A stretch of 22,696 nucleotides of DNA from ZC4RG35 sp964388105 (GCA_964388105.1 CAYLYQ010000034.1:1-22696); one strand, 5' to 3'; shown: positions 14,500 to 21,583, counted from the first letter of the stretch. The notes: generated from the letters alone by a model not told the origin. Numbers and translations: made by a program.

Positions 14500-16995
14500 G
14501 TGCCGCAGAGGTCCGTAGACCGTTGGCTCGCACAGGCGGCCCGATCTCCTTTTCCGGGCGGGCGCGTGGTGTTCCTCGCCGTCCTCTTCGGAGTGATCCT
14601 CTGCGTCATCGGCGGTGTGCTCGCCTGGCGGTCCTACAGCAATCGCGTCGACCAGGCCCAGGACCGCATCCTCACCGCGGCAGGCGAAGCCGGCCGCGCG
14701 ACGGAGCAGTTCTTCTCGGACCGCCTGGCGGTCCTCGAAGCCGTGACCCGAATGCCCGCCTTCGACCATGAGGACGCCGCAGCGCTCGAGTCGGTGCTGC
14801 GGGCCTTCTCCGGCGAATCCCTCGGGTTCGGCGGCGGCGTCGGGTGGGCCGATCGGGAAGGCCAGCTTCGGATCGCCACCTCATTGAGCGCCTCCGAGCT
14901 CCCGGTTGATCTGTCCGACCGGGACTACGCCGCGGCCGTCCTCGGCGAAGGGATGTCGATGGTGGGCTCCGTGCGGCAGTTGAGCGGTGCAGACCAGATG
15001 GTGATCCCGGTCGCCGTGCCGACCTTCGGGGAGGAGGGCGAGGTGACCGGCATGTTGGTCGCGGGGATCCTCGCCGAGCAGATGGTCATGCAGAATCCCG
15101 CGCTCGCCCCGCTCGGGATAGACGTGCGGGTCGTGGACCGCTCGGGGGAGCTGATCTTGGAGAACGGGGCCACGACGGTGCTCGAGCCTCCCGTGAATCA
15201 CGAGCTCTTGGACCCGAACGGTCCCAGCCTGACGATCGGAGAAGGGTTGCGGGGCGACCCCAACCGGATCGTGGCTGTCGAGCATGTCGAGGCCGCAGGG
15301 TGGGCGGTCGTCGCAGAGCAGAACCGTGCGAGTGCTCTCAGCGCGGCGCGCGGGCGCCTCATCACGGAGTTTGCGGTGCTCGTGGCATTCACCCTGGTCA
15401 CCCTCGGCGCGGCCTTGATGGCGGCGCAACGACTCGACGACTCCCACCGGGAGATGATCCGCGGCGCACGCGATCTCGGGGCGATGGAGGTGCTCAGTGA
15501 GAGCCTCGCCACAGCACCCGACACCCGCGCCGTGGCAGCCTCGGCGATGCAGGTCTTCGGCCAGGTCTTCGAGTCCGAAGCCGTCGTGGTCGGCCTCGCC
15601 GACCCGGATCGGGGGGAGATGCGGGTCCATGTGGCCGGGTCGAACGGCTCGGTGGCCGAGTACACGGTGCCGCTGGATGCCCCTTCGATCCTCAACGAAG
15701 CCTTCGCCGGTGAAGATCCGCTGGTGGTCGACTCCGAGTCGCTGGCCTCCGCCTATCCGGACAGCGAATTCGAGGCGACAGGTCGGTCCGGCGTGATCGC
15801 GGCTCGGTTCGTGGGCCAGGGGGCGAGTGGCGCGGTGGGCCTGCACATTGCCAAAGATTTCCCGCCACACGACGCGGATGTCGAGCTGTTCGAGGGGATG
15901 GTCCCGATGCTGGGTGACTCGTTCGGGCGGGCCATCGCGGCCGAACGCCAGCGTGACGCATCGCGGATCTTCCAAGAGGCATTGCTGCCGCAGGATTCGC
16001 TGGGCATCGACGTCCCGGTGCAGCGAGCGGTGCGGTACCGGGCTGCGGTGGGCGACGTCGAGGTAGGAGGCGATTGGTACGACCTGTGGATGATCGACGA
16101 GCACCGGGTCGGCCTGGTCGTCGGTGACGTCGTCGGCAAGGGGGTGGGCGCCGCGGCTGCGATGGGACAGCTGCGCAGTGCGGTGCGAGCGGCCGTCGGT
16201 GCCGCGACGAACCCCGCCGATGCTCTGGGCCATGTCGACGCCATGACGCGCCAGATCACAGGCTCCCCCGGCGCCACAGTCGTCCTCGGCGTGCTCGATC
16301 TGCGCACCGGAGGGGCCCGTCTGGTGAGCGCAGGCCATCTGCCGCCGCTCCTCGCCGGTTCAGACGGGGTGAGAGTGCTCGACGACATGACGGGCACGCC
16401 GTTGGGCTTCTTCGCCTCCGAGCAGGTGAGGCAGGGGATGACCGTCAAGCTCGGCCCCGAGGACACTCTCGTCTTCTACAGCGACGGCCTGGTGGAGCGC
16501 AGGGACGAGGGGATCGACGAAGGGATCGCCCGGGCCGCAGCCGTGTTGGCCGAGCACCATGAACTCCCCGTGGAGGGCCTCGCCGACACCCTCATCGACC
16601 TCATGGCCATCCCGGACAACCCCGACGACGTGGCGCTCATCTGCATCCGCCCGGTCACCGACCCTCCACGACACTTCACGGGCGTGGTGCCGTTGGCGGA
16701 GTACGAGTCGCTGCATCGGGCGCTGGCAGCGTGGCTCGAGCGCAAGGGCCACAGGCTCGAGGCGGCCGACCGGGTCGAGGAGGCGGTGACGGCAGTCAGG
16801 GAGAACGTGGACCCCGAGAGCGCAGGGGAGATCATGGTCGAGGTCGACCCGGTCGATTCCGGGATGGCGGTCGTCGTCGAGTACCGGAAGCGGCCTGCAA
16901 CCGGGGAGTTGGGCGTCGACCGGCGGATTCTCCGTCAGTGGGGATCGGGCGAAGTCACTTCCCGCGGTCCGCGCACCCGCTTTCTGGTCCGCTAG
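14500..16995 (+). CDS. Membrane sensor PP2C-type phosphatase (dCACHE-GAF-SpoIIE-GHKL remnant)
   Basis: An 831-aa RsbU/SpoIIE-like protein expected to dephosphorylate a STAS anti-anti-sigma factor. In order: membrane helix at about 22-44, an outer CACHE-type sensor domain (50-285), a second helix (about 290-309), a GAF-like domain (about 330-485), and a PP2C/SpoIIE domain (about 495-718). Metal-site motifs are present: GGDWYD (Asp525, Asp528), VGDVVGKG (Asp543), YSDGLVE (Asp662) and NPDDVAL. The final 110 residues look like a GHKL domain that has lost the N-box asparagine (EEAVTAVREN) and clear glycine boxes. It follows the RsbW-like gene on the same strand. The outer domain suggests a small-molecule or stress signal, not identified. 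Confidence 0.88.
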   Translation: MPQRSVDRWLAQAARSPFPGGRVVFLAVLFGVILCVIGGVLAWRSYSNRVDQAQDRILTAAGEAGRATEQFFSDRLAVLEAVTRMPAFDHEDAAALESVLRAFSGESLGFGGGVGWADREGQLRIATSLSASELPVDLSDRDYAAAVLGEGMSMVGSVRQLSGADQMVIPVAVPTFGEEGEVTGMLVAGILAEQMVMQNPALAPLGIDVRVVDRSGELILENGATTVLEPPVNHELLDPNGPSLTIGEGLRGDPNRIVAVEHVEAAGWAVVAEQNRASALSAARGRLITEFAVLVAFTLVTLGAALMAAQRLDDSHREMIRGARDLGAMEVLSESLATAPDTRAVAASAMQVFGQVFESEAVVVGLADPDRGEMRVHVAGSNGSVAEYTVPLDAPSILNEAFAGEDPLVVDSESLASAYPDSEFEATGRSGVIAARFVGQGASGAVGLHIAKDFPPHDADVELFEGMVPMLGDSFGRAIAAERQRDASRIFQEALLPQDSLGIDVPVQRAVRYRAAVGDVEVGGDWYDLWMIDEHRVGLVVGDVVGKGVGAAAAMGQLRSAVRAAVGAATNPADALGHVDAMTRQITGSPGATVVLGVLDLRTGGARLVSAGHLPPLLAGSDGVRVLDDMTGTPLGFFASEQVRQGMTVKLGPEDTLVFYSDGLVERRDEGIDEGIARAAAVLAEHHELPVEGLADTLIDLMAIPDNPDDVALICIRPVTDPPRHFTGVVPLAEYESLHRALAAWLERKGHRLEAADRVEEAVTAVRENVDPESAGEIMVEVDPVDSGMAVVVEYRKRPATGELGVDRRILRQWGSGEVTSRGPRTRFLVR

Positions 16996-16998
16996 CGG
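16989..16998. other. Palindrome containing both convergent stop codons
   Basis: CCGCTAGCGG is a perfect 10-bp palindrome. Its central CTAG supplies the TAG stops of the phosphatase (16993-16995) and of the MFS gene (16994-16992). Confidence 0.7.
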
Positions 16999-18461
16999 CG
17001 GGCGCCGCCCTCTTCGCTCTGCCGGGCGACACGGGCGGCTGCCAGTGACCGCCGGAGCCGGAGGGCTGCGAAGAGGCCGATGATCGCCGTCCCCAGACCC
17101 ACAGCGACCGCGGCGGCAAAGCCGCGTTGTACTGCGGCCGCGGCACCTGGAGGGCCGCTTCCCGCGGCGGAGCTGATGAGTTCGCGCACCAGTGCCAGGT
17201 CGCCGAGCTGGAGGGTGACGACGAAGAGGAGAACTGCTCCTCCGATCGCGGAGCCGAAGGTGAATCCCTGGTTGCGCGCGAACAGGTGGGCGGAGATCAC
17301 CCGCCCGGTCTGGGCGGCTGGCGCAAACGTCCTGAGGAGGGTGAGGGCGGCGTTGGTCGCCATACCCACTCCCAGGCCCGCGGTGAAGAACACCACGTAC
17401 TTGAGGTATATGGAAACGTTGAAGGTGATCCCCAGCAACGCCAGGGCGAGCGACGGGATGCCGACCAGGAATCCGACGAGGACGATGAACGACTCGGACT
17501 TCCGGTCGGCCATGCGGCTGGAGGCGATCGCCCCGCAGGTCCAGCCCAGCGTGAGCGGGAGGACCGACCACGCGGTCAGGGCGGGGGATCCTTCGAGGCC
17601 GGCCCGGACGTAGAGCGGGATGTAGGTGGACATGGCCATGGTGCCGGTGAGGAGGAGGGCGGTTGACAACGCCAGGCCCCGGAACGGCTGCGGCGTGATG
17701 TGGTCGAGGCGGACGATCGGGTGTGCGGAAGCCCGGGCGTGCCGGACATAGGCGATCAAGGCGGCGATGGCGACTGCCAGCCACGCCAGCGAGATCAGGT
17801 CGAGAGCGTCGACGGCGAGGAGGGTGGCCACGGTGAGGACGGTGAGGAGGATGGCGCCGACCAGGTCGAAGCGCCCGGTGGACTCACCCTGGGGGCCCGG
17901 CATGACCTTCCACCCGGCGTAGAGGGCGAGGAGCCCGAGAGGCAGATTGATGTAGAAGATCCAGTGCCAGGACAGGAAGGTGAGGATGAGTGCGGCCACC
18001 GCCGGCCCGGCCACAGCCATCACCCCCCATACCGTGGCGTTGGCGGCGAAGGCCCGGCTCACCAGATGGCCCGGGTAGATGAGTGAGATCGCCGAGGTGC
18101 CGGTGGCGAGGATCAGGCCACCGCCCACGCCTTGGAGTGAACGCAGGGCCACCATCACCTCCATGGACGGGGCCAGCGCGATGGCGAAACCGGTCGAGGC
18201 GAAGATCACGACAGCGAGCCGGAACATGCGGGCGACACCGACAGAGTCGATGAATGGGCCCGCGACGACCGTCGCCAGCGAGGAGGTCAGCAGATAGCCC
18301 GTGATCACCCACGGCAGCAGGGAGACGTTGCCGAGGTCGGCGGCTATGTCGGGGAGGGCGGCAGCGACGCCGAGGGCCTCGAAGGAGGCCAGGGCGGCCG
18401 TCGAGAAAATCGCCAGTGAGGCGGGGAGGAGCTCACGAGAGAGGACGGAGCGGGGATGCAT
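16992..18461 (-). CDS. MFS transporter, DHA2 (14-helix) drug-exporter family
   Basis: A 489-aa proton-driven exporter of the DHA2 type. It has many hydrophobic helices, the first at about residues 10-36. Family marks are LPDIAADLG in the first part, the motif-C region GVMAVAGPAVAALILTFLSWHWIFYINLP, and DRKSESF in the central loop. The substrate is unknown. The ATG at 18461 lies 9 nt after TAATCT, so the leader would be very short. The gene faces the phosphatase end to end and separates the two parts of the partner-switching region; whether it belongs to that response is not known. Confidence 0.92.
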   Translation of the reverse strand: MHPRSVLSRELLPASLAIFSTAALASFEALGVAAALPDIAADLGNVSLLPWVITGYLLTSSLATVVAGPFIDSVGVARMFRLAVVIFASTGFAIALAPSMEVMVALRSLQGVGGGLILATGTSAISLIYPGHLVSRAFAANATVWGVMAVAGPAVAALILTFLSWHWIFYINLPLGLLALYAGWKVMPGPQGESTGRFDLVGAILLTVLTVATLLAVDALDLISLAWLAVAIAALIAYVRHARASAHPIVRLDHITPQPFRGLALSTALLLTGTMAMSTYIPLYVRAGLEGSPALTAWSVLPLTLGWTCGAIASSRMADRKSESFIVLVGFLVGIPSLALALLGITFNVSIYLKYVVFFTAGLGVGMATNAALTLLRTFAPAAQTGRVISAHLFARNQGFTFGSAIGGAVLLFVVTLQLGDLALVRELISSAAGSGPPGAAAAVQRGFAAAVAVGLGTAIIGLFAALRLRRSLAAARVARQSEEGGARR

Positions 18462-18500
18462 CGGCCCGGAAGATTACGACGCCCCGCAGCTCACACCGTC

Positions 18501-18525
18501 ACCGCCCGGGAGCGGTCCGGGCGGT
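18501..18525. terminator. Hairpin upstream of the MFS gene
   Basis: ACCGCCCGG (18501-18509) and CCGGGCGGT (18517-18525) pair perfectly over 9 bp around a 7-nt loop. It is the second of two hairpins downstream of the 48-aa gene on the minus strand. It could also lie in front of the MFS promoter. Confidence 0.5.
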
Positions 18526-18539
18526 GTCGGTTGCTCGGT

Positions 18540-18564
18540 CCGGGGCGGCCGTGGGCCGCCCCGG
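18540..18564 (-). terminator. Strong GC hairpin after the 48-aa membrane protein gene
   Basis: CCGGGGCGGCC (18540-18550) and GGCCGCCCCGG (18554-18564) pair perfectly over 11 bp around a 3-nt loop, 16 nt past the stop of the minus-strand small gene. No T-run follows, as is common for terminators in GC-rich actinobacteria. Confidence 0.65.
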
Positions 18565-18580
18565 TGGTCAGTTCAGGCTG

Positions 18581-18727
18581 TCAGGTGACTGTGCGTTTCG
18601 ACCAGCCCATGACGGCCCCGATGACAAGCAGCACCAGTGCGATGATCAAGACCCAGCGGAGCGCCTCGACGAAAAGGCCGACGCCTCCGAGAATCAGGGC
18701 CAGGATCAACAGGACTGCGATCCACAT
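18581..18727 (-). CDS. Very small hydrophobic membrane protein (48 aa)
   Basis: Translation gives 48 residues that are almost all hydrophobic: MWIAVLLILALILGGVGLF, then VEALRWV, a second hydrophobic stretch LIIALVLLVIGAVMGW, and a basic tail SKRTVT. It should form two short membrane helices or a hairpin. Tiny proteins of this kind are widespread in actinobacteria and usually annotated as hydrophobic or hypothetical. The AGGGAG about 5 nt before the ATG and the strong hairpin after the stop support it as a gene. Its function is unknown. It sits between the MFS exporter and the partner-switching operon. Confidence 0.75.
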   Translation of the reverse strand: MWIAVLLILALILGGVGLFVEALRWVLIIALVLLVIGAVMGWSKRTVT

Positions 18728-18790
18728 GGCTTCTCCCTTTTGTTGCGGGCCTAAGTCCTACCCCTGGCTCTTGGCGGCGAAACGGAAAGG

Positions 18791-19126
18791 TCAGGCGACG
18801 AAGGAGTAGCCGATGAGATGCCCGTCGGCCGAGGGCTCATCCCAGTGGCGGTCGGCAAGAGACTCGATGGCCAGTCGGCTCACCCTGCCTGGCCCTGCGG
18901 ATGCCGTGGCGAAGGTGATCTCGACCGTGCCCGTGTCCGCGGTCAGGGAGACGACTACGGGATCATCTCCGGCGAGAAGATCGGACGCCACCTGCTCCGT
19001 GAGGACGAGCAGATCGGAGAAGCGGTCCATCCCCAGGCCGGACCGGGCGGCTCCTGAGGCGACGAGGTCGCGGGCCATGTCGGTCCACATCGTCCGCGGT
19101 GCCAGGGTCAGCCTGAAGCCGTTCAC
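18791..19126 (-). CDS. Decayed GHKL (RsbW-like) protein
   Basis: A 111-aa protein with the size and secondary-structure pattern of an RsbW/SpoIIAB ATPase domain but without its ATP motifs. The N-box position reads VLTEQVASDLL, keeping the glutamate (Glu44) but with serine for the asparagine. A segment SRLAIESLADRHW resembles the helix after the G2 box (GLxIVxxLADxWG) without the glycines. I infer a non-catalytic binding protein, possibly for a STAS or sigma partner. The GTG at 19126 lies 7 nt after TATCAT. It is transcribed away from the STAS operon, from an overlapping promoter. Homology is suggestive, not proven. Confidence 0.65.
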   Translation of the reverse strand: MNGFRLTLAPRTMWTDMARDLVASGAARSGLGMDRFSDLLVLTEQVASDLLAGDDPVVVSLTADTGTVEITFATASAGPGRVSRLAIESLADRHWDEPSADGHLIGYSFVA

Positions 19127-19152
19127 CGGGTCGATGATAGGATTTGGGGTTG
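19127..19152. promoter_or_regulatory. Overlapping divergent -10 boxes
   Basis: Only 26 bases separate the two starts. On the plus strand TAGGAT (19138-19143) lies 6 nt before TTG 19150 and 9 nt before ATG 19153. On the minus strand TATCAT (19139-19134) lies 7 nt before GTG 19126. The boxes share the bases at 19138-19139, so the two polymerases could not be loaded together. Confidence 0.6.
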
Positions 19153-19488
19153 ATGGGCCTCATCCTCGACCTCGCCCCGAACGACAACGGCCACCGCGTG
19201 CTCTCCGTGCGCGGCGAGGTCGACATCGCCACCGTGGGTGAGCTCGAGGAGAAGATCGCCGCGCTGGGTGAGCCAAAGTACGGCCTGGTGATCGATCTCA
19301 CGGAGACCGAATTCATGGACTCGAGCGGCCTCAGGCTCCTCGTATCGATCCACGAGCGATTCGCCTCGGAGGGTGGCAGTCTTCGGGTCGCGGTCGGCCC
19401 GGGCCCCATCTATCGCCTGTTGGACATCACCGGACTGCTCGGACACCTCGACGTCCACGACACGGTGGAGGAAGCGACCTCCGCTTGA
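19153..19488 (+). CDS. STAS-domain anti-anti-sigma factor (RsbV/SpoIIAA type)
   Basis: A 111-aa single-domain protein. Partner-switching antagonists bind an anti-sigma factor when unphosphorylated and so free the sigma factor. The phospho-acceptor loop is present as FMDSSGLRLL, with the serine pair Ser57-Ser58 after Asp56. The N-terminal strand VLSVRGEVDIATV is also typical. The ATG at 19153 is preferred; in-frame TTG codons at 19150 and 19144 are alternatives, and TTG 19150 fits the -10 spacing best. The stop overlaps the next gene (TTGA at 19485-19488). The likely kinase and phosphatase are encoded at 14019 and 14500. Confidence 0.92.
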   Translation: MGLILDLAPNDNGHRVLSVRGEVDIATVGELEEKIAALGEPKYGLVIDLTETEFMDSSGLRLLVSIHERFASEGGSLRVAVGPGPIYRLLDITGLLGHLDVHDTVEEATSA

Positions 19489-19805
19489 CGAGCGGGGAGC
19501 TCCACATCCGTCTCGAGCCGACGGTGGCCTCCGTCGCCATGTCCCGAATTTTCGTCGGATCGACCCTGTCCCGGGCCGGCGTGGATCCGGTTCGGGTCGG
19601 CGATGCCCGGGTCATGGTCTCCGACCTGGCCACGGCCCTCGTGGGAGAGGGTGAGCCCGTCGAGATCCGCGCGAGGTTCGACGGGTCGGCAGTGGTGGTG
19701 GAAGGCAACCTTCCCGGGCTCATGCCGGAGGCCGGTGCCCTCCTCCTCGGCGACGCACTGGTGGCCGCCGATGGCCGTTGGACGCTCACCCTCCCCACAG
19801 AATGA
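19485..19805 (+). CDS. Decayed GHKL (RsbW-like) protein
   Basis: A 106-aa protein between the STAS gene and the sigma-fusion gene. The first 70 residues follow the RsbW plan: a strand (IRLEPTVASV), a helix (AMSRIFVGSTLSRAG), then ARVMVSDLATALVGEG, where SELATNA would be expected. The N-box asparagine is alanine here, and no G1 aspartate or G2 glycine box follows; residues after about 75 are short and different. It probably cannot bind ATP normally. The TTG start overlaps the STAS stop and its own stop overlaps the fusion start (ATGA at 19802), so all three are one coupled operon. A role as binding partner or dimer subunit is inference. Confidence 0.7.
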   Translation: MTSGELHIRLEPTVASVAMSRIFVGSTLSRAGVDPVRVGDARVMVSDLATALVGEGEPVEIRARFDGSAVVVEGNLPGLMPEAGALLLGDALVAADGRWTLTLPTE

Positions 19806-20884
19806 GCGAGTCCCGGACCTTCCCGCTCCGGCCGGGCACCGCGGCCCAGGTGAGGGAGTTCCTCGCCGAGACCGCCCGCCTGGATTCGATGCGCGGAGCC
19901 GAGGCGGCGCTGCTGGTGTCGGAGCTCTTCGCCAACGCCATCGCCCACTCCGACGCCGAGGAGGTCACCGTGTCGGTGGAGTCCAGAGACATGGCGGAGC
20001 GCGTCTCAGTGAGCCACTCGGCCTCCCGCCCGCTGGGAAAGCCGGAGTTCGGCCTGGGTTTCCGCATCCTGGAGTCGTTCTCCCAGGATTGGGGGACCGA
20101 GTTCTCGGACGGCGGGCTGACGGTCTGGTTCGAGTTGCGGGCGCCCGGGGCCGTGACGCTGTCCCCCGAAGGGCTCGACGAGGACGAACTTCTTGCCAGG
20201 GTCGGGGAGCACCCGAAGTACGCCGAGGAACTGGTGCGACGACACGAAGGTCTGGCCACGACGATCGCAAGGCGCTATCGCGGCAAGGGGGTATCCGAGG
20301 AGGACCTCGAGCAAGTCGCGCTCATCGCCCTAATGAAGTCCATTCATCGCTTTGAGCCCGGCAAGGGTGAGCTCCGGTCGTTCGCGGCGGTGACCATCTC
20401 CGGTGAGCTGAAGCGGCAGTTGCGGGACCGGGGCTGGTCGGTGCGAGTGCCGCGCGGCCTGCAGGAGCTGGCGATGGCCGTGGCCCGGGCGGGGCAGGAG
20501 TTGGCCCAGGAGTGGGGTCGGGCGCCGACACTGGAGGAGATCGCGCAGTCCCTCGACGTCACCGAGGAGGAGGTGGCCGAGGCGATCAGCGTCGGCCAGG
20601 GCTATCGGGCGGCTTCGCTCGACGAGCCAGACGCATCCACCGGGACGCCGCTGGCCGATCTGTTGGGCGCGCCCGACGAGGACCTGGGCGTGGTGCTCGA
20701 CCGCGCCGGCCTCAGTGAAGCCATGCAGTCGCTTCCCGAACGTGACCGCCTCGTGATCTACCTGAGGTTCTACGAGGACCTCACCCAGTCGGAGATCGCC
20801 GAGCGGATCGGGGTCTCCCAGATGCACGTGTCCCGGATCCTCTCCCGTGCCTTGAGCGAACTGGGCGACCTGCTCGACGGCTGA
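19802..20884 (+). CDS. Fusion: SpoIIAB-like anti-sigma domain with SigB/SigF-family sigma factor
   Basis: A single 360-aa ORF with two parts that are normally separate proteins. Residues 5-115 form a GHKL domain: N-box VSELFANAIAHS (Glu41, Asn45) and a SpoIIAB-like G2 box GLGFRILESF, but the G1 aspartate is missing (VSVSHSASRP). Residues 135-360 are a group-3 sigma factor: region 2 (about 140-205), region 3 (205-270; GWSVRVPRGLQEL is the SigB/SigF signature) and region 4 (about 303-356; LTQSEIAERIGVSQMHVSRIL). No stop or frame change separates them. The ATG at 19802 overlaps the preceding stop. I infer a sigma factor controlled in cis by its own anti-sigma domain, opened by the STAS protein encoded two genes upstream. 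Confidence 0.88.
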   Translation: MSESRTFPLRPGTAAQVREFLAETARLDSMRGAEAALLVSELFANAIAHSDAEEVTVSVESRDMAERVSVSHSASRPLGKPEFGLGFRILESFSQDWGTEFSDGGLTVWFELRAPGAVTLSPEGLDEDELLARVGEHPKYAEELVRRHEGLATTIARRYRGKGVSEEDLEQVALIALMKSIHRFEPGKGELRSFAAVTISGELKRQLRDRGWSVRVPRGLQELAMAVARAGQELAQEWGRAPTLEEIAQSLDVTEEEVAEAISVGQGYRAASLDEPDASTGTPLADLLGAPDEDLGVVLDRAGLSEAMQSLPERDRLVIYLRFYEDLTQSEIAERIGVSQMHVSRILSRALSELGDLLDG

Positions 20885-20902
20885 GGCCCCTGCAGGCGGG
20901 GT

Positions 20903-21571
20903 CTATCTCAACTCAGGCGGGAGCGGCAGGTTGGCGGCCGCCCGAGCCCAGTCCTCCGGGAGAACCACCCTGGACGGACGGGTCATGAGCGCAAGGTAGA
21001 TGTCCGACTCGGTTCCTTCGATGGAGGCCGTGGGCTCGCCGTGCCCGTAGACCCAGGTCTGCCCGGTGTCGGTGGCGGTGGCCTGGAGGACCTGGGCGTC
21101 GGTGACGAGCGGGAACCACATGGTGGTGAACTCGTCCATCCCCGTCCGGGCCACGATCGGTGTCAGGTCACCCTCTTCACCGAAGGCTTGCTCGGCGTCC
21201 CAGCGATGGACTCCGGTCTCGACGACCATGCGGGTGAGCCAGTGACTCACGGTCGAACCGCCCCCGAAACCCCACACCGGAGCCGTGGAGTCCGCCTCTT
21301 GAAAGGCTTCGATCAGACCGTCGAGGTTCTTCCTGTACCACTCGATCGGCTCGACATCGTCGGGAAGTCGGGGCCGGCTCACGCGTTCTGCGGGCAGGTC
21401 ACGAACCGCGCGCGTGGCCAAAGCATGGATGGAGGCTGTGTGGGTGACGAGATCGTTCAGGGTCCACTGGGGGTAGAAGGGGACGGTTCGACCGGGGTCC
21501 CGTCTCGCAGCCTCGAGGATGCGCCGGCCCTCGGATGCCACCGAAGCGAGCTTCTCGGCGTCAACTCTCAT
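20903..21571 (-). CDS. DinB-like protein with maleylpyruvate-isomerase N-terminal domain
   Basis: A 222-aa protein of the TIGR03083 type, common in actinobacteria, where some members are mycothiol-dependent enzymes. It has the four-helix DinB plan with a metal site formed by His44 (LVTHTASIH), Glu118 and His122 (VVETGVHRWDAE). The C-terminal 80 residues (TATDTGQTWVYGHG, SDIYLALMTRP) match the smaller second domain. The ATG at 21571 lies 6 nt after TACCAT, fitting a leaderless transcript. It converges with the sigma-fusion gene, leaving 18 nt between stops. The substrate is unknown. Confidence 0.87.
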   Translation of the reverse strand: MRVDAEKLASVASEGRRILEAARRDPGRTVPFYPQWTLNDLVTHTASIHALATRAVRDLPAERVSRPRLPDDVEPIEWYRKNLDGLIEAFQEADSTAPVWGFGGGSTVSHWLTRMVVETGVHRWDAEQAFGEEGDLTPIVARTGMDEFTTMWFPLVTDAQVLQATATDTGQTWVYGHGEPTASIEGTESDIYLALMTRPSRVVLPEDWARAAANLPLPPELR

Positions 21572-21577
21572 CGGGCG

Positions 21578-21583
21578 ATGGTA
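21578..21583 (-). promoter_or_regulatory. -10 box of the DinB/MIP gene (leaderless)
   Basis: Read on the minus strand, TACCAT ends 6 nt before the ATG at 21571. No ribosome site is visible. Confidence 0.5.

Noticed and set aside
19778..19801. Eight-residue N-terminal extension of the sigma fusion
   Set aside because: The ATG at 19802 forms an exact ATGA overlap with the previous stop, and the extension (MDAHPPHR) is not part of the GHKL domain.
19802..20884. The sigma fusion as an assembly or frameshift artefact
   Set aside because: A frameshift normally breaks frames rather than joining two complete domains; the junction (about residues 116-135) is a clean acidic linker, and flanking operon overlaps are intact. 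Raw reads would still be worth checking.
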